From positions 1 through 28,684 of the forward strand of contig USGU01000023.1 in NCBI GenBank assembly GCA_900554415.1: a stretch of DNA of 28,684 bases, in the 5' to 3' direction. Both the position numbers and the translations under genes were made by a program. This DNA is from an uncultured Lachnospiraceae bacterium. Lineage in GTDB: Bacteria > Bacillota > Clostridia > Lachnospirales > Lachnospiraceae. The notes under the pieces were generated by a model. That model worked only from the letters and a program-made list of their open reading frames with translations. It ran no database searches and was not told the DNA's origin. This document shows positions 20,803-28,626 of this stretch, piece by piece (the stretch's first letter is position 1; every line of letters starts with the position of its first letter).

Positions 20803-22239
20803 ATGTCTTATACACAAACAGAACAAACAGTTGCGGTTCCGCTTCCAAAAGGAAAGAAAAATGCAGTACAGACAGGGTGCATTTGCATCATGCTTTCAGT
20901 TGCGATGTCGGGACTGGCACTTTCCACACTCGGTTCATCTATTTTAGAATCAGTAGGTGCACTTAGATATGTGTCACTATTTTCAATCTTAGGAGCGCTT
21001 GGAGTGACTATCATGACGCCGATTGGTGGCAAATTGGGAGATTTGACAGGGCGGAGAAATATCGTAATCGTATCAGGAATTATCTGTGCGTTTGCCGGGA
21101 TTGGAATTGCATTTGTGCATTCCATTCTTCCGCTTATGATTCTCAGACTGATTGTGGGACTGGCACAGGGGACATTTACTGCCGCACCTTATATTATTGT
21201 TGGACTGATCAATGAAAAGAAGGATGTTCCGAAAGTAATGGGATATCTGGCAGCAGCAATTGCGATTGGTGGATTTGGCGGCAGTATTATAGCCGGAGTC
21301 CTCACGGATTTGGGATATCTGGAACTGGCGATTTTAGTTCCGGTAATTCCCCTGATTATCGGAGTTGTACTAATAGGCATGAATCTGCCAAATAAAAAGC
21401 GGGAAGAAAAGGTTGCTATTGATGTAGGAGGAATCCTTGCACTTGTGGCTGCACTGGTCAGCATTTTGCTTTCCCTGTATTATGCGCCAACCGTAGGGTG
21501 GACAAACCCAATGGTAATAGCTGGGTTTGTGTTGGGAATTCTGGCAATTTTTGTGATGATAAAAGTAGAGGACAAAGTACAGGAACCGGTAATTCCCCTA
21601 CAATTATTTGAAAATAAAGAATATACCACTTTGCTCATAATCAGCTTTCTGGCATATTTTTATCTTGCTGCCATGAATACCTATATTCCCATTGTGGCAA
21701 CCAGAGTACTCGGAACTTCAACCGGTCTCGCAGGCTCCCTTCAAATGCCACGGACCATTATCTGTATGCTTCTTCCGGCAGCAGCCGGGGCATGGGTAGG
21801 AAAAGCCTATGAGAACAACTGGAAAGCTATGGCGATTGCGACCCTTTTTGCAGCGGTTCCGATGGCAGTACTTGGATTTACAACTGCAACAACTTCTGTT
21901 TTCCTGATTTATTTTCTACTTGCTTTAACCGGAATTTCCGAAGGCTTCCGTGCAGTGTCCATTACTCCTGCGGTACAGCGGACTCTGCCGACAGAAGAAA
22001 TCGGTATTGGAACGGCACTTGTTACTTTTGTGACCTCTCTCTCAGGAAGTATCAGCTCCTCGATTTACGGAGTGGCATATGAAATCAATACGGTCAGCGA
22101 TGCCGCCAATGCGGAAAATATCAGAAATGGATGTAATGCAGTATTTCTTGTGGCGGCAGCAGTTTCTTTGGTGGGATTTCTGATGGTATTATTGGTATTC
22201 CGTCCACAGGTACTTAAGAAGAAAGAGACAGAAGCATAA
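20803..22239 (+). CDS. MFS transporter
   Basis: A 478-residue major facilitator with 12-14 hydrophobic segments. The MFS motif A is clear in GGKLGDLTGRRN (about residues 74-85), between helices 2 and 3, and a motif-C-like glycine-rich helix follows (AIAIGGFGGSIIAGVLTDLG, about 151-170). The central loop (about 195-208) is basic, with NKKREEK. The protein resembles drug:H+ antiporter-type exporters, but substrate and direction are unknown. ATG 20803 follows AAAGGAGGAAAGAT. The gene is monocistronic: a terminator precedes it and a hairpin at 22282 separates it from the convergent XRE gene. I could not identify a convincing promoter in 20720-20790. Confidence 0.9.
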   Translation: MSYTQTEQTVAVPLPKGKKNAVQTGCICIMLSVAMSGLALSTLGSSILESVGALRYVSLFSILGALGVTIMTPIGGKLGDLTGRRNIVIVSGIICAFAGIGIAFVHSILPLMILRLIVGLAQGTFTAAPYIIVGLINEKKDVPKVMGYLAAAIAIGGFGGSIIAGVLTDLGYLELAILVPVIPLIIGVVLIGMNLPNKKREEKVAIDVGGILALVAALVSILLSLYYAPTVGWTNPMVIAGFVLGILAIFVMIKVEDKVQEPVIPLQLFENKEYTTLLIISFLAYFYLAAMNTYIPIVATRVLGTSTGLAGSLQMPRTIICMLLPAAAGAWVGKAYENNWKAMAIATLFAAVPMAVLGFTTATTSVFLIYFLLALTGISEGFRAVSITPAVQRTLPTEEIGIGTALVTFVTSLSGSISSSIYGVAYEINTVSDAANAENIRNGCNAVFLVAAAVSLVGFLMVLLVFRPQVLKKKETEA

Positions 22240-22281
22240 AACACTATTTATCGTTTTAAGAATTCTGACGAAATTAATGCT

Positions 22282-22317
22282 TTATAAAATCTGACAGAAA
22301 CTGTCTTTATTTTATAA
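22282..22317. terminator. Probable bidirectional terminator between MFS and XRE genes
   Basis: TTATAAAAT (22282-22290) pairs with ATTTTATAA (22309-22317). An inner stem GACAG/CTGTC (22293-22297 with 22301-22305) caps it across a small internal loop. The inner hairpin is followed by TTTATTTTAT on the plus strand. On the minus strand its mirror is followed by AGATTTTATAA. It lies between two convergent genes. Confidence 0.65.
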
Positions 22318-22382
22318 CAAGGGCGGTTTCTGAATTACATATGGATAAAATTTATTTTTGATATTTTAAAGAATGAAAAATA

Positions 22383-22634
22383 TTAGTCAGTGTTTAAAAG
22401 TTCATCAGTGGTAGTGTTTAAAATTTGTGCAAATGCTTTTAACTCTATATCAGTGACAAATCTTTTCCCGCATTCAATTCTTTGAATGGCATTTTTGTCT
22501 AAATCAATTCCCTGCAATTGCAATTTATCAGCAAAAGCTCTTTGGGAGATTTTCGGATTTAGTTGTTTCCGCAAACGGGCTATTTTAGGACCACATATGT
22601 TATTAGTACCGACAGAAGATTTGTTTTTATACAT
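22383..22634 (-). CDS. XRE family transcriptional regulator
   Basis: An 83-residue DNA-binding protein that is essentially one Xre/Cro-type helix-turn-helix domain. GPKIARLRKQ (about residues 15-24) starts the fold, SQRAFADKLQLQGIDLDKNAIQRIECGKR (about 30-58) covers the helix-turn-helix and recognition helix, and LKAFAQILNTTTDELL (about 65-80) closes it. There is no sensor domain. ATG 22634 follows GGAGGAATTCAA on the minus strand. The gene is divergent from the lipoprotein gene. Two matching 19-bp palindromes in between (22659 and 22712) are its probable operators, which makes it likely to be a repressor of both directions. Confidence 0.9.
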   Translation of the reverse strand: MYKNKSSVGTNNICGPKIARLRKQLNPKISQRAFADKLQLQGIDLDKNAIQRIECGKRFVTDIELKAFAQILNTTTDELLNTD

Positions 22635-22658
22635 TTGAATTCCTCCAAATAGCTTATT

Positions 22659-22677
22659 TGACATTTAGTACTTGTCA
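22659..22677. promoter_or_regulatory. Operator 1 (19-bp imperfect palindrome)
   Basis: TGACATTTAGTACTTGTCA differs from operator 2 at only two positions. It contains the -35 element (TTGTCA, 22672-22677) of the rightward promoter, so a bound protein would block RNA polymerase. It is 24 bases upstream of the XRE start codon. Confidence 0.8.
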
Positions 22678-22700
22678 ATATGGATAGTGTATGATATAAT
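22672..22700 (+). promoter_or_regulatory. Sigma-A promoter of the lipoprotein operon
   Basis: TTGTCA (22672-22677) and a perfect TATAAT (22695-22700) are 17 bases apart. The start would be near 22707, between the two operators. Confidence 0.85.
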
Positions 22701-22711
22701 TTGAGTAAAAA

Positions 22712-22730
22712 TGACATTTAGTAAATGTCA
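22712..22730. promoter_or_regulatory. Operator 2 (19-bp perfect palindrome)
   Basis: TGACATTT-AGT-AAATGTCA is a perfect 8-3-8 inverted repeat just downstream of the predicted transcription start. Its centre is 53 bases from that of operator 1, about five helical turns, so proteins bound at both sites would face the same side of the DNA. Confidence 0.85.
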
Positions 22731-22756
22731 AAACAAAAGAAAGGAGTGAGTTATTT

Positions 22757-23173
22757 ATGCTTAAAAGAAAAAGACATTATATTTTACTATTATTTGTTTG
22801 CTTGTTTGCCAGTGTGATTGCCGGGTGTGGAACAAAGACTGCAGAGAACCAGAATTCTGATGATTCTTGCATTACCGTTGAATTGCCAGAAGACATTGAT
22901 GTGGGAGATATATTTAGTTTTAAAGATAAACATCAGGTCAGCATAACCGGAGCGGCATCAATAGGTATCAGCGATGGGGTAATCAACGTAGGAACAATGG
23001 AAAATGGAAACTCAATAGTGTGGCGTTCTAATAGTAATGTCTTTGTACATGTCATAGGTAAGAATGCTGAAGAAATTTCGAATCAAATTGCACCATACGC
23101 AAGTAAGTTAAATGCAACACCGATATCCTATGATGAATTTAAAAACTTGTATAATGAAGAAATTAAAAATTAG
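22757..23173 (+). CDS. Predicted small lipoprotein
   Basis: A 138-residue protein with a lipoprotein signal peptide: basic start KRKRH, hydrophobic core of about 14 residues, and a lipobox I-A-G-C with the lipidated Cys at about residue 24. The mature part (about 115 residues) begins with a flexible Asn/Asp/Ser stretch followed by a mixed alpha/beta region. The segments VELPEDIDVGDIFSF and GVINVGTMENGNSIVWRSNSN suggest a small extracellular domain. I do not recognise the family. It starts after AAAGGAGTGAGTTATTT. It is the first gene under the twin-operator promoter and is followed 21 bases later by a small membrane protein. Confidence 0.75.
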   Translation: MLKRKRHYILLLFVCLFASVIAGCGTKTAENQNSDDSCITVELPEDIDVGDIFSFKDKHQVSITGAASIGISDGVINVGTMENGNSIVWRSNSNVFVHVIGKNAEEISNQIAPYASKLNATPISYDEFKNLYNEEIKN

Positions 23174-23194
23174 AGAGAGTGAGGAGAGCGAATT

Positions 23195-23545
23195 ATGACA
23201 TATTTTCGTATAGGTGGAGGTAGTTCTCTATCATCAACTGAAATTATGACAATTTTTGTTGTATTATGTATATTAGGAATTGTAGTGTGGATTGCTTATT
23301 TTTTTATAAAATCTAAAGATAATTCACAACCATTACATACAGAAAAAGTGAAAATTTTGGAAAAACCTATTAAGCAGGGAAATATAGAATGGTATGTTGT
23401 GGAGTTTGAAAATGGCGAAAGAAAAAGGCTTAGAAGTTTTCACGGATTGACTGTACTTATTACAGTAGGAGATGAAGGAATTATTGAATATAGGGGGATA
23501 ACAATTCAATCATTTCGTCCGTTAAAAAAAGAAAGTGAAAAATAA
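23195..23545 (+). CDS. Small membrane protein, possibly DUF2500-like
   Basis: A 116-residue protein with one N-terminal membrane helix (about residues 18-39) and a soluble domain of about 70 residues. The soluble part shows a strand pattern: KVKILEKPIKQ, then EWYVVEFENGERKRLR, then GDEGIIEYRGITIQSF. This resembles DUF2500 proteins (one helix, then a small beta domain ending in a G-D-x-G motif), but the match is by eye only. It shares the operon with the lipoprotein. The ATG follows AGTGAGGAGAGCGAATT. The function is unknown; a membrane-associated partner of the lipoprotein is possible. Confidence 0.65.
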   Translation: MTYFRIGGGSSLSSTEIMTIFVVLCILGIVVWIAYFFIKSKDNSQPLHTEKVKILEKPIKQGNIEWYVVEFENGERKRLRSFHGLTVLITVGDEGIIEYRGITIQSFRPLKKESEK

Positions 23546-23598
23546 AATAGCAGAAAAAGTATTGAAATAGATAGCATTTTAATTTAGAAAATTTACGG

Positions 23599-23638
23599 AA
23601 AACCATCCATGGAAATGAATTGACCTGGATGGTTTTTT
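23599..23638 (+). terminator. Intrinsic terminator of the lipoprotein operon
   Basis: An 11-bp stem (23599-23609 with 23626-23636) has a 16-base loop and a T run to 23638. The -35 element of the next promoter begins inside the loop. Confidence 0.85.
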
Positions 23639-23648
23639 GTGCTACCAT
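23620..23648 (+). promoter_or_regulatory. Probable promoter of gntR-clpC, nested in the terminator
   Basis: TTGACC (23620-23625) and TACCAT (23643-23648) are 17 bases apart. The spacer is the 3' arm and T run of the preceding terminator. The start would be near 23655, about 32 bases before the gntR ATG. No CtsR-type tandem heptad is visible. Confidence 0.5.
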
Positions 23649-23686
23649 ACATATAACAATCTTGCGAAAGAGAAAGAAGGTACATT

Positions 23687-24067
23687 ATGCTGATTGAAAT
23701 TGATTTTGAAAGTGAAGAAGCCATATATGTCCAGCTTCGGAATCAGATAGTTCTTGGAATTGCGACTTCGACCATACGTGAGGGGGATACGCTTCCATCG
23801 GTGCGTCAGATGGCGGATAATATTGGAATCAATATGCATACGGTAAATAAGGCATATAATGTGCTGAGAAGAGAAGGATTTCTGCAATTGGATAAGCGTA
23901 GAGGAGCAGTCATCAGTATTGATGTGAATAAACTGCAGGCTCTGGAAGAATTGCAGGAGAAGATGCGAATCATTCTGGCTCATGGAAGCTGTAAGAAGAT
24001 TACAAGAGAAGAAGTACATGAGATTGTTGATTTGATTTATGATGAGTATGAATTTGAAGAAGAGTAA
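23687..24067 (+). CDS. GntR family regulator, YtrA-type short form
   Basis: The 126-residue protein has an N-terminal winged helix-turn-helix (about residues 8-78). Signatures include AIYVQLRNQIVLGIATSTI, GDTLPSVRQMADNIGINMHTV (about 33-53, with the GntR hallmark LPSVRQMA) and NKAYNVLRREGFL. The short helical C-terminal tail (about 80-126) is rich in Glu and ends EYEFEEE. There is no ligand-binding domain. This is the size and shape of YtrA-subfamily repressors, which usually regulate their own operon. Here clpC follows after 29 bases, the place held by ctsR-mcsA-mcsB in Bacillus, so control of clpC is likely but not shown. The ATG follows AAAGAAGGTACATT. Confidence 0.9.
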   Translation: MLIEIDFESEEAIYVQLRNQIVLGIATSTIREGDTLPSVRQMADNIGINMHTVNKAYNVLRREGFLQLDKRRGAVISIDVNKLQALEELQEKMRIILAHGSCKKITREEVHEIVDLIYDEYEFEEE

Positions 24068-24096
24068 ACAGATAGAAATGGAGAATGTTGTAGTTT

Positions 24097-26544
24097 ATGG
24101 TGGAAAGTCAATACACAAAGCAGGCATGGGAAGCATTTCAGATTGCGAAAAAGGCTGCGGCACAATTTAAGCACCCTTATGTGGGAACCGAACATCTCCT
24201 TTGGGGATTAAAGAAAGTCTATACGGGCGTTGCAGGACAGGTGCTTGCACAGAACCAGTTGGACGAAGAACAGATGAAGAAAGCTATGGATGTACTCATT
24301 TCTACACCTGAGCAGGGGATGCCCGGCAGAAAGGCGGTAGAATTAAGCCCGAGATTAGAGTATATTCTGGAAGAAAGCAGAAATGAGGCTGCGAATTTTC
24401 ATTCAGAAAAAGTGGGAACAGAGCATATGCTTATTGCCATGCTGAAGGATGGAGACTGTATAGCAGCTAAAATGCTGTCTACTTTAAATATTAATGTCAA
24501 TAAGGTATTTCAGGACTTACTGATTGCCATGGGGATAGACCCAAGAGAATATGCAGAGAGTCAGAAAGATGGAGAAGGACAGGGAGGTATTGTAGAACAG
24601 TACGGAACGGATTTGACACTGGAGGCAAAAGAAGGAAGACTGGACCCGGTGATTGGCCGTCAGGAGGAAATCGGACGGGTCATGCAAATCCTCAGTAGAC
24701 GTACCAAGAATAATCCTTGTCTTGTGGGAGAGCCCGGAGTTGGAAAGACCGCCATTGTAGAAGGTCTTGCCATTCATATTGCAGCAGGTATGGTTCCGGA
24801 AGAAATGAAAGAAAAACGGATTCTGGTTCTAGATTTGCCTGCAATGATAGCCGGTTCTAAGTATCGTGGTGAGTTTGAAGAACGTATGAAACGTATGATA
24901 CGGGAAGTAAAAAGTGCCGGAAATATTATTTTATTTCTGGATGAATTGCACACGATTATCGGTGCAGGTGGTGCGGAAGGCGCTATTGATGCGGCAAATA
25001 TTTTAAAACCTGCTCTTGCCCGTGGGGAAATCCAGCTTATCGGTGCAACCACACTGACAGAATATAGAAAATATATTGAGAAGGATGCGGCTCTCGAACG
25101 AAGATTTCAACCGATAACGGTGGAAGAACCGAGTGAAGAAGAAAGCATCACGATTTTAAAAGGGCTTCAGAAAAAATACGAAGCACATCATAAGGTACAG
25201 ATTACAGACGCAGCTTTAGAGGCAGCGGTTCATTTGTCATGCAGATATATCAATGACAGATTTTTGCCGGATAAGGCGTTGGATGTATTGGACGAAAGCT
25301 GTTCCAGAGTAAAACTTCGTGGATTTAAAGTGCCTGAGAATATTCAGAAAATGGAGACAGAGTGCAAAGTCCTTGGTATCGCTAAGGAAGAAAGTCTGAA
25401 GGTGGGAGATATTGAAGAAGCTTCCCGTCTGCATAACGAACAGAAAGATTTGCAGAAAAAACTGGAACAGGCAAAGGCAAGATTTGACAAGAAAAATACA
25501 GGAAAAGTTGTTGATGTGACAGAGGAAGATGTGATGGATGTTATATCAGCATGGACCAAGATTCCACTTCAGCGATTAAGTGAAAGTGAAAGCTCCCGCT
25601 TACAAAAATTGGAAAAGACACTGGAAAAACGTGTTATTGGTCAGCATGATGCGGTAGTTGCACTCTCCAAAGCAGTAAAACGAGGCAGAGTGGGCCTGAA
25701 AGACCCAAAAAGACCAATCGGTTCATTCCTGTTCTTAGGGCCGACAGGTGTAGGGAAGACAGAACTTTCCAAGGCACTTGCAGAAGCGCTGTTTGGAAAT
25801 GAAGAAGATATGATTCGGGTAGATATGTCTGAATATATGGAAAAACACAGTGTGTCTAAAATGATTGGCTCGCCTCCGGGATATGTAGGACATGAGGACG
25901 GCGGACAGCTCAGCGAGAAAGTAAGAAGGAATCCATATTCTGTTATCCTGTTTGATGAAATAGAAAAGGCACATCCAGATGTATTTAATATTTTACTGCA
26001 GGTTTTGGATGACGGACATATCACGGATTCTCATGGAAGAAAAGTAGATTTCCGTAATACCGTGATTATTATGACTTCCAACGCAGGAGCAAAATCCATT
26101 ATTGAGCCGAAAAAGCTTGGATTTGTCCAGAAAGAAGACGCAGCACAGGACTATAAGCGTATGAAAGCAAATGTTATGGAAGAAGTGAAACAGATTTTCC
26201 GCCCGGAATTTCTGAATCGTATTGATGAGATTATCGTTTTCCATACATTAGGCACAGAAGAAATGCAGAAGATTGTAGGTCTGATGTGTAAAGAAGTAGT
26301 AAACCGTGCGAAAGAACAGCTTGACCTGACTCTTCACATCAAAGATTCCGTGAAGAAACATATCGTAGAAGTCGGTATGGATAAAAAATATGGTGCAAGG
26401 CCAATGCGCCGTGCAGTACAGAGCCAGTTGGAGGACAAATTAGCAGAAGCAATTCTGAATGGAGAAATTTACAGGGGAGACTATGTAGATGTCAGCCTTT
26501 CTAAAAATGAAATAAAATTTGTTCCAAAGAGAATAAACGGCTAG
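24097..26544 (+). CDS. clpC: Clp protease ATP-binding subunit ClpC
   Basis: This AAA+ unfoldase (815 residues) feeds substrates into ClpP. The N domain has two Clp repeats (about residues 5-65 and 80-145). AAA module 1 has Walker A GEPGVGKT (211-218) and Walker B ILFLDE (278-283). A coiled middle domain (about 410-465, EEASRLHNEQKDLQKKLEQ) marks ClpC. Module 2 has GPTGVGKTE (548-556) and ILFDEIEKAH (617-626). A ClpP-docking LGF tripeptide sits at 674-676. All key residues are present. The C-terminal D2 small domain ends at KFVPKRING. In Bacillus ClpC works with the adaptors McsA/McsB and MecA; none is encoded next door here. GGAGA lies 12 bases before the ATG, a rather long spacing. Confidence 0.95.
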   Translation: MVESQYTKQAWEAFQIAKKAAAQFKHPYVGTEHLLWGLKKVYTGVAGQVLAQNQLDEEQMKKAMDVLISTPEQGMPGRKAVELSPRLEYILEESRNEAANFHSEKVGTEHMLIAMLKDGDCIAAKMLSTLNINVNKVFQDLLIAMGIDPREYAESQKDGEGQGGIVEQYGTDLTLEAKEGRLDPVIGRQEEIGRVMQILSRRTKNNPCLVGEPGVGKTAIVEGLAIHIAAGMVPEEMKEKRILVLDLPAMIAGSKYRGEFEERMKRMIREVKSAGNIILFLDELHTIIGAGGAEGAIDAANILKPALARGEIQLIGATTLTEYRKYIEKDAALERRFQPITVEEPSEEESITILKGLQKKYEAHHKVQITDAALEAAVHLSCRYINDRFLPDKALDVLDESCSRVKLRGFKVPENIQKMETECKVLGIAKEESLKVGDIEEASRLHNEQKDLQKKLEQAKARFDKKNTGKVVDVTEEDVMDVISAWTKIPLQRLSESESSRLQKLEKTLEKRVIGQHDAVVALSKAVKRGRVGLKDPKRPIGSFLFLGPTGVGKTELSKALAEALFGNEEDMIRVDMSEYMEKHSVSKMIGSPPGYVGHEDGGQLSEKVRRNPYSVILFDEIEKAHPDVFNILLQVLDDGHITDSHGRKVDFRNTVIIMTSNAGAKSIIEPKKLGFVQKEDAAQDYKRMKANVMEEVKQIFRPEFLNRIDEIIVFHTLGTEEMQKIVGLMCKEVVNRAKEQLDLTLHIKDSVKKHIVEVGMDKKYGARPMRRAVQSQLEDKLAEAILNGEIYRGDYVDVSLSKNEIKFVPKRING

Positions 26545-26570
26545 AAAAATTATTTTAATTATTATATAAT
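26542..26570 (+). promoter_or_regulatory. Possible promoter of the 136-residue protein gene
   Basis: A perfect TATAAT (26565-26570) has the weak -35 TAGAAA (26542-26547) at 17 bases, in an AT-rich gap. No terminator for clpC is visible before it, so both read-through and a new start are possible. Confidence 0.4.
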
Positions 26571-26610
26571 GGCATTACGCAAAAGAAAAACCCTTAGGAG
26601 GACTTAAGAA

Positions 26611-27021
26611 ATGGCAGTAGTCAAAGAACTTATCAGAAATGAGGCAGATGGGACACTCAGTTTCGGAGATTACACACTCAGTGAAAAAACAAAAAAAGAT
26701 GGATATGAATTTGAAGGAGATTTATATAAAGTAAAAACATTTAAAGAAATTACCAAGCTTGAAAAAAATGAAATGTTTGTTTATGAATCCGTACCGGGTA
26801 CAGTCGTAGAACATTTCAAAGAATCAGACGAGCTGGTATCATTTACAGTATCTGGTGAAACAACTGCTCAGATTACACTGGAATTAGAGCCGGAGACAGA
26901 GTATGTAGTATACATGAACGAGATAAATGTCGGAGATATGACAACCAATTTGGGTGGAAAACTCAGCATCAGCGCAGAACTTGCAAAAGAAAGCGTAGAA
27001 GTAAAAGTAGTAAAGAAATAA
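26611..27021 (+). CDS. Conserved protein of unknown function
   Basis: A 136-residue soluble protein without signal peptide or membrane segment. It begins VVKELIRNEADGTLSFGDYTLSEK and is rich in Glu, Lys, Thr and Val, with alternating strands that suggest a two-part beta structure. Residues about 10-70 form one part. Residues about 72-136 (VSFTVSGETTAQITLELEPETEY, then VGDMTTNLGGKLSISAEL) form another, possibly an immunoglobulin-like or SH3-like domain. I do not recognise a named family. It follows a very strong ribosome binding site (CCTTAGGAGGACTTAAGAA), which suggests high expression. It sits between clpC and radA with its own terminator at 27071. Confidence 0.72.
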   Translation: MAVVKELIRNEADGTLSFGDYTLSEKTKKDGYEFEGDLYKVKTFKEITKLEKNEMFVYESVPGTVVEHFKESDELVSFTVSGETTAQITLELEPETEYVVYMNEINVGDMTTNLGGKLSISAELAKESVEVKVVKK

Positions 27022-27070
27022 AAAAATATCTGGAGACAGATGATAATTTTCAGATGTATATTGGCAAAGG

Positions 27071-27096
27071 AAAGGGCTGCTTTGAACAGCCCTTTT
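27071..27096 (+). terminator. Intrinsic terminator after the 136-residue protein gene
   Basis: AAAGGGCTG (27071-27079) pairs with CAGCCCTTT (27087-27095) around a 7-base loop, followed by TTTTCG (part of the T run is in the stem). Confidence 0.85.
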
Positions 27097-27166
27097 CGTA
27101 TACAAGAATTTTATGTTGCGTTGTGAGAGGATAAAACACGAAACAATCCGCAGGTATCATAAGTAT

Positions 27167-27189
27167 TATAATCGGGAGATTTACTCTCG
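27167..27189 (+). promoter_or_regulatory. Possible radA -10 element and start-site hairpin
   Basis: A perfect TATAAT (27167-27172) has no convincing -35 at 16-18 bases. Immediately after it, CGGGAG (27173-27178) pairs with CTCTCG (27184-27189). The transcript start would fall inside or just beyond this small hairpin. The evidence is weak. Confidence 0.35.
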
Positions 27190-27231
27190 ATATCTTTGTG
27201 AAAGAATAGTAGTAAAAAAGGAGTCAGGGGA

Positions 27232-28587
27232 ATGGCAAAAGGAAAGAAAACCATATATTTCTGCCAGAATTGTGGACATGAAGCTGGCAAATGGCTAGGG
27301 CAATGTCCGGCATGTAAGGAATGGAATACCTTTGTGGAAGAAAAGGTTACCGTGTCTAAATCGGTAGGGGCAAGAGAATATCAGGAATTGAATGTGCTTC
27401 CTTTGTCGCAGGTAAAAACAGAAGAGGAAGAACGTATCGGTACCAAAATGGAAGAACTGGACCGTGTTCTTGGGGGAGGGATTGTTCCCGGTTCTCTGAT
27501 ATTGGTTGGAGGTGACCCGGGAATCGGAAAATCTACCTTGCTTTTGCAGGTCTGCCAGAATCTGACCCGGGAAAAAAGAAAGGTCTTATATATATCGGGT
27601 GAAGAATCGCTCCGGCAGATTAAATTACGTGCCCAACGTATGGGTGAATTTACCGATAATCTTTTATTATTGTGTGAAACAAATCTTGAACTGATTAAAG
27701 GCGTTATTGAACGGGAAAAGCCGGAAGTGGTCGTGATAGACTCCATACAGACCATGTACAGTGAAGAGGTGGGCTCTGCACCGGGAAGTGTGTCTCAGGT
27801 TCGTGAGGCAACCAATATGCTGATGCAGTTGGCAAAAGGACTAAACATTACCATTTTCATTGTAGGACATGTAACAAAAGAAGGTACAGTGGCAGGACCA
27901 CGTGTGTTAGAGCATATGGTAGATACCGTGTTGTATTTCGAAGGAGACCGACATGCTTCTTATCGTATTTTGCGAGGGGTAAAGAACAGATTTGGTTCTA
28001 CTAATGAAATAGGTGTATTTGAAATGCGCCAGAATGGTTTGACGGAGGTGAAAAATCCTTCGGAATTTATGTTAAATGGAAGACTGGAAGACTCTTCAGG
28101 TTCAGTGGTGGCATGCTCCATGGAAGGAACACGCCCAATTTTATTGGAAATACAGGCACTGGTATGTGAAAGCAATTTTGGAATGCCGAGAAGAACAGCG
28201 GCAGGAACCGACTATAACCGTGTAAATCTGTTAATGGCCGTTCTGGAGAAACGAATTGGCTACCGACTGTCTAATTATGATGCTTATGTAAATATTGCAG
28301 GCGGGATTAAGATTAATGAGCCTGCACTGGACTTGGGAATTGTGATGGCAATTGTGTCAAGTTATAAGAATCGCCCTGTAGAAGAAGGAACGATTATATT
28401 TGGTGAAGTGGGCTTGAACGGAGAAGTACGTGCAGTAAGTATGCCGGAACAACGGGTGGCTGAAGCAAAAAAACTGGGATTTGCAAAATGTATTATGCCG
28501 GCAGTCTCGGTGGAAAGCGTTAAAAATGTGAAAGGAATCCAGATAATAGGAGTCAAAAATTTGAATGAAGCAATGCAGTTATTCTGA
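27232..28587 (+). CDS. radA: DNA repair protein RadA (Sms)
   Basis: The 451-residue protein is RadA/Sms, a RecA-related branch-migration helicase that acts in recombinational repair. The N-terminal C4 zinc finger is Cys11, Cys14, Cys25 and Cys28. The RecA-like core has Walker A GGDPGIGKST (93-102), Walker B VVVIDS (166-171) and the RadA-specific KNRFG motif (251-255). Residues about 270-451 are the Lon-protease-like domain, with GGIKINEPALDLGIVMAI (about 355-372). All domains are complete. ATG 27232 follows AAAAAGGAGTCAGGGGA. In Bacillus radA lies next to clpC and is followed by disA; only the clpC side is visible in this window. Confidence 0.96.
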   Translation: MAKGKKTIYFCQNCGHEAGKWLGQCPACKEWNTFVEEKVTVSKSVGAREYQELNVLPLSQVKTEEEERIGTKMEELDRVLGGGIVPGSLILVGGDPGIGKSTLLLQVCQNLTREKRKVLYISGEESLRQIKLRAQRMGEFTDNLLLLCETNLELIKGVIEREKPEVVVIDSIQTMYSEEVGSAPGSVSQVREATNMLMQLAKGLNITIFIVGHVTKEGTVAGPRVLEHMVDTVLYFEGDRHASYRILRGVKNRFGSTNEIGVFEMRQNGLTEVKNPSEFMLNGRLEDSSGSVVACSMEGTRPILLEIQALVCESNFGMPRRTAAGTDYNRVNLLMAVLEKRIGYRLSNYDAYVNIAGGIKINEPALDLGIVMAIVSSYKNRPVEEGTIIFGEVGLNGEVRAVSMPEQRVAEAKKLGFAKCIMPAVSVESVKNVKGIQIIGVKNLNEAMQLF

Positions 28588-28626
28588 TGAACTTGTGAAT
28601 TGTTTTGATGTTTTGAGAAGAGACTT

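Noticed and set aside
23639..23686. CtsR operator before gntR-clpC
   Set aside because: No tandem GGTCAAA-type heptads are present in either orientation.
27113..27298. 61-codon frame overlapping the start of radA
   Set aside because: It spans the radA promoter region and ribosome binding site in another frame, has no binding site of its own and shows no family features.
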